From Planctomycetota bacterium (GTDB taxonomy: Bacteria; Planctomycetota; PLA2), in the NCBI GenBank assembly GCA_021776785.1, contig JAJFFF010000044.1, positions 62,001-126,000 on the forward strand: DNA of 64,000 nucleotides. Direction: 5' to 3'. Positions 46,009-55,368 of the stretch are shown one piece after another. Position 1 is the first letter of the stretch. Each line of letters starts with the position of its first letter. Below the pieces are notes generated by a model. The model did not search any database. It saw nothing but the letters and a program-made list of their open reading frames with translations, and was not told the DNA's origin. The position numbers and the translations under genes are program-made.

Positions 46009-46338
46009 ATGTTGGAGACGTTTGACAACCCGCGACCCGAGCGCGACTACGAAATTGAGATCGTCTGCCCGGAGTTTACGTCGGTCTGCCCCAAGACCGG
46101 CCTTCCGGACTTCGGCACGATCACGATCCGATACGTTCCCGACAAGCGATGCGTGGAGCTGAAGTCGCTCAAATACTACTTGGGCGAATTTCGCAATCGC
46201 GGCATCTTCTATGAGGCCGCCGTCAACGCGATTCTCGACGACTTGGCGACGGCGTGCGAGCCGCGCACCATGACGATTGAAGGCGCTTTCACGGCCCGCG
46301 GCGGGATCACAACCAAGGTGGTAGCAAAAACGCCGTAA
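46009..46338 (+). CDS. queF: NADPH-dependent 7-cyano-7-deazaguanine reductase (QueF, short form)
   Basis: The 109-residue protein carries the unimodular QueF signature: catalytic Cys27 in [16 protein letters not shown] with Asp34, and the substrate-site motif ELKSLKYY. It reduces preQ0 to preQ1 in queuosine synthesis. ATG 46009 gives the expected short-form length; an upstream in-frame extension would cross the divergent gene. No other que genes are in the window. Confidence 0.94.
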   Translation: MLETFDNPRPERDYEIEIVCPEFTSVCPKTGLPDFGTITIRYVPDKRCVELKSLKYYLGEFRNRGIFYEAAVNAILDDLATACEPRTMTIEGAFTARGGITTKVVAKTP

Positions 46339-46359
46339 TTGAGAGACGATGTCGGCCCT

Positions 46360-48402
46360 ATGGGAGGCAACATCGTCCTGAATCTGGTCAAGACCGGTGT
46401 CTTGATCCTGCTCTGCATCATTGCGTTCTTGGCGGTGCGGCAATACGACTCCTTCGAAGATCGCATCTTGGAAGTCAAAAGCCTCGTTGAGGAGACGAAG
46501 AGTCAGACGCGCGACAACGCGGAAGCGATGCGCAAACTCCGGCGGGAAAACGCCGACGCGTTGAGCAAGCTCCGGCGCGAACTGAAGCGTCGCACGGTCG
46601 TCGGGCCAGCGGACCCCGGCGAAGCAGACCCGGGCGGGGACGACCCCGACGAGGACGAGGGAGGGAGTGACCCCCGCGAGTTGCCCTATTGGCCGACCGA
46701 GGACAACGTCCTCATCGATACCGCCAACGAACCCGCTCCCGCTGAAGATGCGCCGCGTGGTGGAAACCTCAACTACTACATCGGGTCCAACCTCTCGAGC
46801 CTCAATCAACACACGCTCAACGAGGCGCAACTCGCCGACAACATCGCGGCGTTCGTCTACCAAAAGCTCGCGATTCGCTCGCGCGTCAACCCCGACGACT
46901 ACATCGGGGAGATGGCCAACCGGGTCACGATCAGCGAAGACAAGACGGTGTTCACGATCTACCTGCAAAAGGGCCTCCTGTGGCACCCCGCCGCGCTGAG
47001 CCCGCGTGAGCGGACGGGACCGAGGAAGTGGCTGGCCGACCTCGGAACGCCTGAGGTGACGGCGCACGACGTGAAGTTCACGTTCGACGTCATTCGCAAT
47101 CCGCTCAGCGAAGCGAGCAATGAAGCGAGCTACCTCACGGACATCAAGTTCATCGAGGTCATCGATGACTACACGATTCGAATCACGTGGAGCAAAAAGC
47201 GTTACTACAACAAGAGCTCCACACTCTCGCTCCTAGCGATTTACCCGCGCCATATCTTCGGGCGCGATGAGAGCGGCAACGAGCTTCCCCTCGAGGAGGC
47301 CGCGCAGATCTTCCCGCAGCATTGGTACAACAAGCGCATGTGCGGGAGCGGACCGTATCGGTTCGTGGAGTTCGTCGATAACGCGTACATCAAGCTGGAG
47401 CGTTTCGATCGGTTCGTGCGCACCGGACCGGCTGCGGACGCGATGACGATCCATATCATTTCGGATCCGGAAGTGCGCCTGCAGCGGTTCAAAGCCGGCG
47501 AACTCGATGTTTGTCAGATGGAGCCCGCGCAGTACCGTTCGGAGTACTTGGACGGCGGCCCTGGCAGCGTCAAAGAGATGATCGATTCCGGCAAAGCGGA
47601 GCTTCGGAAGTGGGAAGGCGCGACGTACTACTACATCGCGTGGAACCAGCGCCGCCCGATATTCCGGGAAGCGGCCGTGCGCCGTGCGCTCGCCCACGCG
47701 TTCCCCAAGGCACGGGTCGCGCGCGATGTCTATGCCGGGCTCGCGATTCCGCACGACAGCCCCGTCCACAGCGCCGAGTCGTCGTATCTAAAAGACTTGG
47801 AACAGTTCGAGTTCAACACGGACACGGCCGCGCGCTTGCTCGACGAAGCGGGCTGGAAAACAAACGACAAAGGCGTTCGCGCGAAGGTGATCGACGGTCG
47901 CATGACCGAACTTCGCTTCAATATCTTGGTCGTGAACTCCCGTGTCGTGTATCGCGACTTCTCCCTCCTGTTCAAAAAAGAGCTCGCCAAGATCGGCGTG
48001 ATCATGGAGCTGCAGGTGCGCGAGTGGAACCAGTTGATCAAGACGCTGGACGACAAAGAGTACGACGCGGTCACGCTGGGATGGGGCACGAGCTGGGACA
48101 GCGATCCGGAACAAATCTGGCACTCGCGGCAGGCCGACGTTCCGCGCGGATCCAACCACTGCTCGTACAAAAGCCCGATCGTCGATGCGGCGATCGAGGG
48201 CCTCCAAGTTGAGTTCGATAACGCTGAACGAAAGAAACTTTGGGCGACTTTTCAGCGCACGATCGTGAAGGACCAGCCGTATCTGTTCCTCTCGATCCCG
48301 CTCCGTCCGTGGCTCATCAACACGCGGTGCGGCAACACATTCTTCAACAAACTTAGACCGCAAATCTGGCTGCTTCCCTGGACCATCAAGGAACCCGGCT
48401 AG
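46360..48402 (+). CDS. Family 5 solute-binding protein of peptide ABC importer, membrane anchored
   Basis: The 680-residue protein has one N-terminal span (about 5-25), a coiled coil (about 30-80) and an acidic Gly/Asp/Pro linker (about 85-125). A full SBP_bac_5 domain follows (GSNLSSLNQHTLNEAQLADNI; PEVTAHDVKFTFDVI; MCGSGPYRFVEF; RRPIFREAAVRRALAHAF). The membrane anchor with long stalk replaces the usual lipid anchor or free secretion. ATG 46360 is preferred over TTG 46339, which lies next to the queF stop. Permeases follow 9 bases later. Confidence 0.92.
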   Translation: MGGNIVLNLVKTGVLILLCIIAFLAVRQYDSFEDRILEVKSLVEETKSQTRDNAEAMRKLRRENADALSKLRRELKRRTVVGPADPGEADPGGDDPDEDEGGSDPRELPYWPTEDNVLIDTANEPAPAEDAPRGGNLNYYIGSNLSSLNQHTLNEAQLADNIAAFVYQKLAIRSRVNPDDYIGEMANRVTISEDKTVFTIYLQKGLLWHPAALSPRERTGPRKWLADLGTPEVTAHDVKFTFDVIRNPLSEASNEASYLTDIKFIEVIDDYTIRITWSKKRYYNKSSTLSLLAIYPRHIFGRDESGNELPLEEAAQIFPQHWYNKRMCGSGPYRFVEFVDNAYIKLERFDRFVRTGPAADAMTIHIISDPEVRLQRFKAGELDVCQMEPAQYRSEYLDGGPGSVKEMIDSGKAELRKWEGATYYYIAWNQRRPIFREAAVRRALAHAFPKARVARDVYAGLAIPHDSPVHSAESSYLKDLEQFEFNTDTAARLLDEAGWKTNDKGVRAKVIDGRMTELRFNILVVNSRVVYRDFSLLFKKELAKIGVIMELQVREWNQLIKTLDDKEYDAVTLGWGTSWDSDPEQIWHSRQADVPRGSNHCSYKSPIVDAAIEGLQVEFDNAERKKLWATFQRTIVKDQPYLFLSIPLRPWLINTRCGNTFFNKLRPQIWLLPWTIKEPG

Positions 48403-48411
48403 GCCACCACG

Positions 48412-49977
48412 ATGCTTAGCTGGGCCATTCGACGCCTGCTGCTGATGATCCCGATGCTGTTTGGGATCTCGTTGATCAACTTTGCGATCATCAACTTCAG
48501 CGACCCCACACGCACCAGTGCTGCAAACGCGGACGGTCGTGTGGATCCGTCCCAGTCTGTCGAAGCTGGTGAGGCCGAACGCATCTTCCGACAGACGTTT
48601 AACCTCGATAAGCCCGCGTTCTTCAACACGCGCTACAACATCGAGGACGACGAGATCTTATGGCGCCTGATGACGGCGCAGCGCGTGTACGCGCTCCCCT
48701 CAGCGCGCACCGGCAACCTCAAGGTCTTGGAAGACTACGGGCGCACGATCGTTCCGCACTTGGTGCGACTCGCCAAGAAGGGACGCGACCGCAAGTGCGA
48801 CTACGACTCCTACAACGAGCGATGGAAGGCGGAGCGGTCTGTTTGGTTAAAGCATGATCGCCCCATCGGCGACATCGAGTGGCCGCCCCCAGCCGACGCT
48901 CCCGCGTTTGACGAAGCGTTTCAAGAGATTGTGCTCGAGCTCGCGCTGCACCGCCTCTATGCCAACGCGCCCCGTCGCGCGCACGTGAAGTATGGCGGCG
49001 GACTCTCCAAAGAGGACGCGGCGTACAACCGCGAAGTGCGCGCGGAACAGCGGAATCTGAAGACGCTTTTTCTGGAGGGCCTAAAAGACGAAGAGGGACG
49101 ACGTAGCGCGCTCGCCGGCTGGTCCGCGTGGAGTGAAGGCCACGCCGACGAGTGGGAGTACAGCTTCTGGCGCAAGACGGAGATGCTGTTTTTCGAAACG
49201 CGGTTTGCGCGGTACTGGAAGCGCCTCGTGTCATTTGACTTAGGCGACTCGTTTCTCTACCGCACACCCGTGAGCACGCTGATCTGGGAGCGACTGCACA
49301 TCTCGCTGATCCTCTCGTTTGGATCGCTGATTCTCGCCTACTTGATCGCCGTCCCGCTCGGCATCTTGTCGGCACGCACGCATGGCTCCGCCAGCGACCG
49401 TGTGGTATCGATCGCGCTGTTTGCAATGTATGCCCTGCCCACGATGTTTCTGGGCATCTTGCTCCGCGACTGGTTCGCCACGCAACTCGGATGGTTCCCG
49501 GTTTCTAAATTCAAGGGCTCCGGCTATGACGACATGACCGTCGTCGAACAGTTCAAAGACGTCGCGTGGCACACGACGCTACCGCTGATCACGATGACCG
49601 TCGGCTCCCTGGCGTACTTGTCGCGCTACATGAAGTCGGGGTTGATCGAGAACCTGCGCGCCGACTACGTGCGCACGGCACGCGCGAAGGGGCTCAGCGA
49701 ATTCGTGGTCACGATGCGCCACGCTGTGCGCAACTCGTTGATTCCGATCATTACCCTGCTCGGCGCGTCGTTGCCCGCCATCATCGGCGGTTCTGTGATC
49801 GTCGAGGTCGTGTTCGACATCGACGGCATGGGCAAACTCGGCTGGCAAGCCGTCCTGCGCCAAGACTACGCGGTGATCTTGGGCATCAACATCCTCGCCG
49901 CCATCCTCACGATGGTCGGCGTCTTCTTAACCGACCTCTTCTACGCGCTCTTGGATCCGCGCATCTCTTACAAGTAA
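48412..49977 (+). CDS. DppB/OppB-type ABC permease with large periplasmic insertion
   Basis: The 521-residue protein begins with a normal DppB first span (WAIRRLLLMIPMLFGISLINFAIIN). After it comes about 230 residues of charged, helical, soluble sequence before the expected motif FDLGDSFLYRTPVSTLIWERL (about 277). The core is then normal, with the coupling-helix region DYVRTARAKGLSEFVVTMRHAVRNSLIP. Family members are usually about 310-340 residues, so the excess is a true insertion between span 1 and the core. ATG 48412 overlaps nothing and lies 9 bases after the binding protein. Confidence 0.92.
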   Translation: MLSWAIRRLLLMIPMLFGISLINFAIINFSDPTRTSAANADGRVDPSQSVEAGEAERIFRQTFNLDKPAFFNTRYNIEDDEILWRLMTAQRVYALPSARTGNLKVLEDYGRTIVPHLVRLAKKGRDRKCDYDSYNERWKAERSVWLKHDRPIGDIEWPPPADAPAFDEAFQEIVLELALHRLYANAPRRAHVKYGGGLSKEDAAYNREVRAEQRNLKTLFLEGLKDEEGRRSALAGWSAWSEGHADEWEYSFWRKTEMLFFETRFARYWKRLVSFDLGDSFLYRTPVSTLIWERLHISLILSFGSLILAYLIAVPLGILSARTHGSASDRVVSIALFAMYALPTMFLGILLRDWFATQLGWFPVSKFKGSGYDDMTVVEQFKDVAWHTTLPLITMTVGSLAYLSRYMKSGLIENLRADYVRTARAKGLSEFVVTMRHAVRNSLIPIITLLGASLPAIIGGSVIVEVVFDIDGMGKLGWQAVLRQDYAVILGINILAAILTMVGVFLTDLFYALLDPRISYK

Positions 49978-49979
49978 CG

Positions 49980-51200
49980 ATGAGCGCACCGAAGTCATCC
50001 GCCTCCTACTGGGAAATCGTCAAGACCCAGTTCCGCAAGAACCGTCCGGCGGTCTGGGCTTCGCGCATCATGTTCGTCGTTTTCCTGATGGCCACCTACG
50101 CGCCGCTGATTGCGCACAACGCGCCGTATTGGACCAACCACGAGGATGCTGCGGGATCTCCTTGGCTGAACTCCCTGCTCGACCCGAGCGTGTTCGCGCT
50201 GGACGTAGACATCTTCTTCAACCTGTTGATGGGGACGTTCCCCTTCGCCTTGGTGATTTGGTTCGTCGCACGAGGCAAGCTGCGTTCGCGATTGCTTTTG
50301 ACCTGGGTCGTTGCGCACGTCGCGCTGTTTCTCTTCACCCAATCGATCCGCGAGGATCTGCGCCGGCCGGTGCAGGACTGGCGCGCGCTCACGGCGCAAG
50401 AGGACACGAGTTCGTTCTATCCCCCCATCCGACACCACCCGGAGGACCGCCGCTCCGAGTTCGTTTTGACGCCGGTGTTCTCCCACGGCAAGCTGCCCGC
50501 CGGCGCGGCGGAGGGCGCGGTCGCACCGTTCTACATCCTCGGATCGGACAACCTTGGCAACGACGTCCTCACGCGCGTCATGTACGGGACGCGGATTTCG
50601 CTCACGATCGGCGTCGTCAGCGTGACGCTGTATTTGCTCGTCGGCATTTTTCTCGGTGGCCTGGCCGGCTACTTCGGCAAGTGGCTCGACGACTTGCTCA
50701 TGTTTGTGGCGCAGGTCGTCATGACGTTGCCCGCGCTGTTTTTGATCATGTTCGTGCTGTCGGTCGTCAAGAAGCCGTCGATCTACCACATCATGGTCAT
50801 CATCGCGGCGCTGAACTGGCCCACGGTGATGCGTCTGGTACGCGGTGAATTTTTGCGGCAACGGGAGATCGACTATGTGTCCGCGGCGCGCGCGCTCGGA
50901 CTGCGCGATCGCCGCATCATCTTTCGTCACATCGCGCCGAACACGATGGCGCCCGTGCTGGTCGCGGCGACGTTTGGCGTCGCGGTCGCGATCTTGATCG
51001 AATCCAGCCTCTCGTTTCTCGGTCTCGGCGATCCGTCCGCACCGTCGTGGGGGCAACTGCTCAAAGTCGGATTCGAAAACTCCGCCAAGGGGCGCCACCT
51101 CGTTCTGACGTCGGGCTGCGCGATCTTTTTCACCGTCTTGATCCTCAACATCATCGGCGAAGGGCTGCGCGACGCACTCGATCCCAAGGCGCGCAAGTAG
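49980..51200 (+). CDS. DppC/OppC-type ABC permease with extra N-terminal region
   Basis: The 406-residue protein begins MSAPKSSASYWEIVKTQFRKNRPAVWA and has span 1 at about residues 28-46. Extra hydrophobic segments (about 77-95 and 101-118) and a soluble stretch follow. Then come the standard DppC motif LGSDNLGNDVLTRVMYGTRIS (about 183), coupling region DYVSAARALGLRDRRIIFRHIAPN, and SLSFLGLGDPSAPSWG. It is longer than the family average (about 300). Three bases separate it from the DppB stop. No ATPase genes follow on this strand, so DppD/F must be elsewhere. Confidence 0.92.
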   Translation: MSAPKSSASYWEIVKTQFRKNRPAVWASRIMFVVFLMATYAPLIAHNAPYWTNHEDAAGSPWLNSLLDPSVFALDVDIFFNLLMGTFPFALVIWFVARGKLRSRLLLTWVVAHVALFLFTQSIREDLRRPVQDWRALTAQEDTSSFYPPIRHHPEDRRSEFVLTPVFSHGKLPAGAAEGAVAPFYILGSDNLGNDVLTRVMYGTRISLTIGVVSVTLYLLVGIFLGGLAGYFGKWLDDLLMFVAQVVMTLPALFLIMFVLSVVKKPSIYHIMVIIAALNWPTVMRLVRGEFLRQREIDYVSAARALGLRDRRIIFRHIAPNTMAPVLVAATFGVAVAILIESSLSFLGLGDPSAPSWGQLLKVGFENSAKGRHLVLTSGCAIFFTVLILNIIGEGLRDALDPKARK

Positions 51201-51215
51201 CCCGCTCGCAGCGGG
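51201..51215 (+). terminator. Hairpin after ABC permease operon
   Basis: CCCGCT-CGC-AGCGGG directly follows the permease stop codon. It is a short stable hairpin without T-tract. A second hairpin lies 16 bases on. Confidence 0.5.
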
Positions 51216-51231
51216 TCAAAGAAACACGAGA

Positions 51232-51252
51232 ACGGCGCGTGAATTGCGCCGT
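51232..51252. terminator. Hairpin between converging genes
   Basis: ACGGCGC-GTGAATT-GCGCCGT is a 7-bp perfect stem that ends one base before the converging desulfhydrase-like stop. It can serve transcription from either side. Confidence 0.5.
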
Positions 51253-52137
51253 CTACACGAGCGGCGCGTACGTCTGCAAAAACATCGCGTTGTCCGCGCG
51301 CTCACGCAACATCAAAGCCATCGTCTTCCCGGAGTACGTCGCTTCGAGCGGAAGGGACGGCGCGGCGGCCATCGCGGCGCGTGCCGAGTCCGACGCCACG
51401 CCGTACTTGCCATCGGCCTTCACGATGCGGAGCGTGACGGAGCCGCGACCCACGCGAGGGAGATCGGGCGCGAACCGACGCAGCAACGCGATCGTCTTGC
51501 GCGCGCGGCGCCACAGCAACGGCCGGGCGGAAAACAGCGGGTCGGCGACGCGCACCGCCACGATCTCGCACGCGGCGCGCCGCAACATCAGGCCGGCGAG
51601 CAACCCGCTGACGGTGGTGCCCGATCCGAGCGGTACGTACCAACGCGTGGGAACTTCCGCCAACTCCAGCGCCGCTTCGACGTAGCCGAGCGCCCCCAGC
51701 GGCGACGCACCGCCCGGCGGGATGATGACGGTCCCCTTGCCGCGCCACCGCAATGCCTGCACGGCGGCCCCGAGCACACCCCCCACTTCCGCCACGCGAT
51801 CGGCGACGTCTACCAATCGCGCCGCAGCCGTACTGCGAACTCCTTGCCGGACCAAGATCGCGTCCGTCGGCGTCCCCCGGTCGCGCGCATACAGAGCGAC
51901 GGCGTACGCGTGGTGGGCGCTCAACGTCGAGAAGGTAAGAAAGCGCTCGGCGGTCTGCGCCAACAGAAACTGCAAGCAACGGACCTTGTTGCCGCCGTAG
52001 CGCGGTGCCGTTTGGTCGTCGCGCTTAACGAGCACGGAGAGGCCGTCGATCGACAACCGCTCCACCGGCGTCGCGGTTACGCCCAGATCGACACGCGGCA
52101 CGCGCGCCAAAGAACCAGCCAACGCGGCGGCATCCAT
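51253..52137 (-). CDS. PLP-dependent D-cysteine desulfhydrase/ACC deaminase-like enzyme
   Basis: The 294-residue fold-type II PLP enzyme has Lys51 in RYGGNKVR, expected to hold the cofactor. The motif SAHHAYAVALYARDRG follows it. The phosphate region is IPPGGASPLGALGYVEAALEL, and VPLGSGTTVSGLLAGL lies further on. D-cysteine desulfhydrase releases pyruvate, ammonia and sulfide; ACC deaminase is the closest alternative. The substrate cannot be decided by reading. It is somewhat shorter than the family average (about 330). It stands alone, divergent from the next gene. Confidence 0.82.
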   Translation of the reverse strand: MDAAALAGSLARVPRVDLGVTATPVERLSIDGLSVLVKRDDQTAPRYGGNKVRCLQFLLAQTAERFLTFSTLSAHHAYAVALYARDRGTPTDAILVRQGVRSTAAARLVDVADRVAEVGGVLGAAVQALRWRGKGTVIIPPGGASPLGALGYVEAALELAEVPTRWYVPLGSGTTVSGLLAGLMLRRAACEIVAVRVADPLFSARPLLWRRARKTIALLRRFAPDLPRVGRGSVTLRIVKADGKYGVASDSARAAMAAAPSLPLEATYSGKTMALMLRERADNAMFLQTYAPLV

Positions 52138-52205
52138 CGGCGTAGTCTACGTCGGCGCGATCGCAACCGCGATTCTACGAGTCTCGCGGAGTATGCTCTG
52201 GGGAT

Positions 52206-52541
52206 ATGACTGCCGTCCGCGTGGACGACCCGCCGACGATGAATGTGCTCGGCCTTTTCCTCGCCTCGTCGTTGCGTCGCAACCTTGTCGAGCGCGGGCG
52301 TTCGTGTGCGCTGCGCGGGGTCCTCACGGTGGATGCGGAAGGGATGCGCGCGACGATTCGCTTCGAAGATTCGATCGTTACCATCACACGCCAAGATGGC
52401 CCCAGTAGCGTCGTGTTGTCCGCGCCGCTGTCGATGCTCGTTCAGGTTCTGGTGCGTCCTACCCTGCGCGGCATGCTCCGCATCAAGACGCGCGGGAGCC
52501 GCCTGTTCGCCCTACGCGCGATGCGATTTCTAAAACCGTGA
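52206..52541 (+). CDS. Small conserved-looking protein before FAD oxidase, unknown
   Basis: The 111-residue protein has no signal peptide. Two hydrophobic beta-like strands and an amphipathic helix are visible (MNVLGLFLASSLRRNLVERG, then RATIRFEDSIVTITRQDGPS). Basic residues are abundant. The stop overlaps the next start (GTGA), so it is translationally coupled to the FAD-binding oxidase. The function is not recognised; a small accessory or lipid/substrate-binding domain is possible. Confidence 0.65.
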   Translation: MTAVRVDDPPTMNVLGLFLASSLRRNLVERGRSCALRGVLTVDAEGMRATIRFEDSIVTITRQDGPSSVVLSAPLSMLVQVLVRPTLRGMLRIKTRGSRLFALRAMRFLKP

Positions 52542-53908
52542 AAGACGAACTGATTCGCATTTTTGGCGCCGTCGAACAAGACGTCGGCCAACACGCCCGC
52601 GACCGCACCGAGAACGCGGAGCGCATGCCGAGTTTCGTCGTCACGGCCGACCGTACGGACCAGGTACCGGAACTGTTGCGTTTGGCCCACGAGCGCCGCG
52701 TCCCCGTGACGCCGAAAGTCACCGGGCAAAACATCGGTGGCTTGGCGATTCCCGCCGAGGGCGGCATTGTGCTGTGTCTTCATCGCCTCAAAGCGCTCGA
52801 GATCGATGAGGCGCACGGCGTCGCGTGGATTGAACCGGGTGTGAGCTGGCAAGAGCTCAAGGACGCCGCGCATCGCAAGGGATGGACACTCGGCTTTCCG
52901 CTCGCGCCGCCGGACGCCAGCGTTTTGGCGTGCGCGTTGATGGACGGGCTCAACACGATGTCGCTCTCGCACGGCAGCTTTGGCGACTGGATCCTCTCGC
53001 TCGAAGCGTATCTCGCGGACGGCACCAAAGTCGTCACCGGCTCCGCCGCGATGAGCGGGCGACCGCTTTCGCGCGGGCCGCTGCCCGACCTCACCGGACT
53101 GTTTGTGAACTGGATGGGAACAACCGGTGTCGTGACGCGCGTCGGCTTTGCGCTCTGGCCGCTGCGCGCACACCGCCGACGCGACATGATTCCGTGTCGC
53201 TCGCTCGAGGAGGGCTTTGCGCTGATGCGCACAGGCGCACGCACGGGTTTGTACGACGACCTGGCCGGGTTGAGCTGGCCCGCGGCCAAGTGGGCGTTGG
53301 GTCTGGACGAACTGGGCCCGCGCGATCCGCACGAACCGGAACTCTATTTGATTGCGGACTACGCGGCGGACACACGCGAAGAACTGGACCTGAAGACGCG
53401 TCGTCTCACGGAGCTTTCGCCGGTCCCGCCGTTGCCTGTCAGCGACCTCACCCAACTGGCCCCCGACCTCGCGCCGTTTGCCGAACTTCCCGCCCGTCTC
53501 GATTTCTTGCTCGACCATCCCGGCGGCGGGCTCACCTGGATCGGCACGTACGGGCCGATGGACAAGCTTGAAGAGGGCGGGCGCGCCGGGAGCAAGATGC
53601 TGGAAGCGGAAGGCTACCCGCCGCTCATGGTGACGCGTCCGATGAAGGGTGGCCACATGGGCGTGCTGCGCTTTATCGAACGGTTTGACCGCAACAGCGA
53701 AGCCGAAACGAGCAAAGTGCGCGCGCTCAACGTCGCCGTCGGCGCCATGTTGATGGACTTGGGCTATGTCCCTTACAAGTGTCCGGCCGTGTTGTACGAA
53801 GATCTCTATCGTCGCCTCGACCCGGGCTTCTTGACGCTGATGCAGCGCGTGCGTGACGCCGTGGATCCCCACGGCATCCTCAACCCGGATCGTTGGCGCC
53901 GGCCGTAG
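52538..53908 (+). CDS. FAD-binding (PCMH-type, GlcD-like) oxidoreductase
   Basis: The 456-residue protein has a PCMH/FAD_binding_4 domain: VTPKVTGQNIGGLAIPAEGGIVL, IEPGVSWQELKDAAHRKGWTL, MGTTGVVTRVGFALWP. A cap domain follows, ending DPHGILNPDRWRRP, as in the FAD-linked oxidase C-terminal domain (GlcD/vanillyl-alcohol-oxidase-like). The substrate is likely a small hydroxyacid or phenol. The start is GTG 52538, in the preceding stop. Coupling to the 111-residue gene suggests a functional pair. Confidence 0.88.
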   Translation: MKDELIRIFGAVEQDVGQHARDRTENAERMPSFVVTADRTDQVPELLRLAHERRVPVTPKVTGQNIGGLAIPAEGGIVLCLHRLKALEIDEAHGVAWIEPGVSWQELKDAAHRKGWTLGFPLAPPDASVLACALMDGLNTMSLSHGSFGDWILSLEAYLADGTKVVTGSAAMSGRPLSRGPLPDLTGLFVNWMGTTGVVTRVGFALWPLRAHRRRDMIPCRSLEEGFALMRTGARTGLYDDLAGLSWPAAKWALGLDELGPRDPHEPELYLIADYAADTREELDLKTRRLTELSPVPPLPVSDLTQLAPDLAPFAELPARLDFLLDHPGGGLTWIGTYGPMDKLEEGGRAGSKMLEAEGYPPLMVTRPMKGGHMGVLRFIERFDRNSEAETSKVRALNVAVGAMLMDLGYVPYKCPAVLYEDLYRRLDPGFLTLMQRVRDAVDPHGILNPDRWRRP

Positions 53909-54073
53909 TCACGCATGGGCGCCGTTTAGCGCCGCATGGCACTCGTTCCGCGCCGACGCATGGCCGCATCGACGCAAAAATGTCGCATCCGTACGAGTCT
54001 CGCGTGCGCGCAACCTCTATCATGGCTGCAAGAATCAGGGTACGAATTCGGCTCAGCAAGAGGAGGAGACGCG

Positions 54074-54844
54074 ATGAGTAACGATCTCGGTCGTTTCGTT
54101 TGGTACGACTTAAACACCAAAGACCCCGTGCAAGCGCAGGGGTTTTACAAGGAGCTGTTGGGCTGGCACGTGAAGCCCATCGAGATGGGTCCCGAGATCG
54201 GCACCTATCACATGATCCACGTCGGCGAAAACGGCGTGGGTGGTTTCGCTCCGATGCCGCCCGATACCCCGGCGCCGCCGCATTGGATGGCGTATGTCAG
54301 CGTCGATGATGTGGACGCGGCGTGCGAGCGCGCTCTAGCGGCGGGCGGCAAAGTCGCCATGCCGGCCATGGACATCCCCAACGTCGGACGGTTCGCGGTG
54401 GTCATGGATCCCACGGGCGGCGTCATCGCGCCGTTTAAGACTGCGCAGGATGGGTACCTGCCTGAGCCGGAGCCGCCGCAGCCCGCCGGCAACTTCGTGT
54501 GGAACGAGTTGCTGACGACCGACGTCGAAGCGTGCAAGTCGTTTTACGGCGAAGTATTCGGTTGGGGCCACAAAGAGCAAGACATGGGCGAGATGACCTA
54601 TCACATCTTCACGCGCGGCGACAAAGACACGTGCGGCATGATGATGATGCCCCCCGACGCACAGGCGCCGCCGCATTGGATTCCTTACATTGCGGTGGAT
54701 GACGTGGATGCATCCACGGCGAAGGCAGTTGAGATGGGCGGCAAGAATTGGAACACCATGGAGATGCCGGGTGTCGGCAAGTTCAGCGTCAACGCGGACC
54801 CGCAGATGGCGACGTTTGCGCTCTACAAAGCCCCGGCGCCGTAG
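54074..54844 (+). CDS. Double VOC (glyoxalase/dioxygenase superfamily) protein
   Basis: The 256-residue protein contains two VOC modules, one in each half. Each begins with a strand and FY[KG]E[LV]-G[WL] pattern (FYKELLGWHVKPIEMG; FYGEVFGWGHKEQDMG) and ends with a P-H-W-x-x-Y/V-x-V-D-D-V-D pattern. It resembles the Cfp30B/27 kDa family, for which the reaction is unknown. AGGAGGAG is 5 bases before ATG 54074, a very clear start. A strong terminator follows on the same strand. Confidence 0.92.
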   Translation: MSNDLGRFVWYDLNTKDPVQAQGFYKELLGWHVKPIEMGPEIGTYHMIHVGENGVGGFAPMPPDTPAPPHWMAYVSVDDVDAACERALAAGGKVAMPAMDIPNVGRFAVVMDPTGGVIAPFKTAQDGYLPEPEPPQPAGNFVWNELLTTDVEACKSFYGEVFGWGHKEQDMGEMTYHIFTRGDKDTCGMMMMPPDAQAPPHWIPYIAVDDVDASTAKAVEMGGKNWNTMEMPGVGKFSVNADPQMATFALYKAPAP

Positions 54845-54852
54845 CGCGCGGT

Positions 54853-55362
54853 CTAACTTTCGATCGACTCGGGCCCGCCACGTGCGGGCCCGTTTTCGTT
54901 GTGGATGGCGACCAACGCCGCGACATCTAAGTAGCTGTTGTAGTGCCACCAGTGACGCACCATCTGCGCGAGCGGAACGGGCGGACACCACCACCACACC
55001 GGCGGCAACCACAACGCCACGCGGTCGATATGCACTTGCACTTTGTCGTCGGGCCAACCGGCGAAGTGTTTGATATGCACCGAGAGTCCAAACGTTCGCT
55101 CCGCCGCGTCCCAAGCGCCGTCCGCCCCACCGCCGCCGAACGCGAAGGGGAGAGCACGGAGCGCGGTTTTCAACGCTGCTACGTCGGTGACGATGGCGTG
55201 CATCTTTCCGATTTCGCTGCCGGCTTCGTGTTTCACGAAACGCCACAGGTCGTGTTGCGCCAAACGGGTTGCGCAGAGGCGAATCGTTAACGCAAGCTCT
55301 GGAGGCTGCCGCGCAAACCAGCTCTCGGTGTAGCCGCGCTCGTCCCAAACTTCGTTGAGCAT
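54853..55362 (-). CDS. Trp-rich unknown protein
   Basis: The 169-residue protein is rich in Trp (for example VWWWCPPVPLAQMVRHWWHY) and has no signal peptide. Neither a family nor a catalytic motif is recognised. It follows the saccharopine-dehydrogenase-like gene by 6 bases on the same strand, so it probably shares its transcript. Its last 15 codons are the reverse complement of the terminator of the converging VOC gene. Confidence 0.65.
   Translation of the reverse strand: MLNEVWDERGYTESWFARQPPELALTIRLCATRLAQHDLWRFVKHEAGSEIGKMHAIVTDVAALKTALRALPFAFGGGGADGAWDAAERTFGLSVHIKHFAGWPDDKVQVHIDRVALWLPPVWWWCPPVPLAQMVRHWWHYNSYLDVAALVAIHNENGPARGGPESIES
54870..54896 (+). terminator. Rho-independent terminator of VOC gene
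   Basis: CGGGCCCGC-CACGT-GCGGGCCCG followed by TTTT is a classical 9-bp terminator stem with a T run, 26 bases after the VOC stop. It lies inside the C-terminal codons of the converging gene 54853-55362, so the same bases also encode protein. Confidence 0.78.
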
Positions 55363-55368
55363 GGCCGG

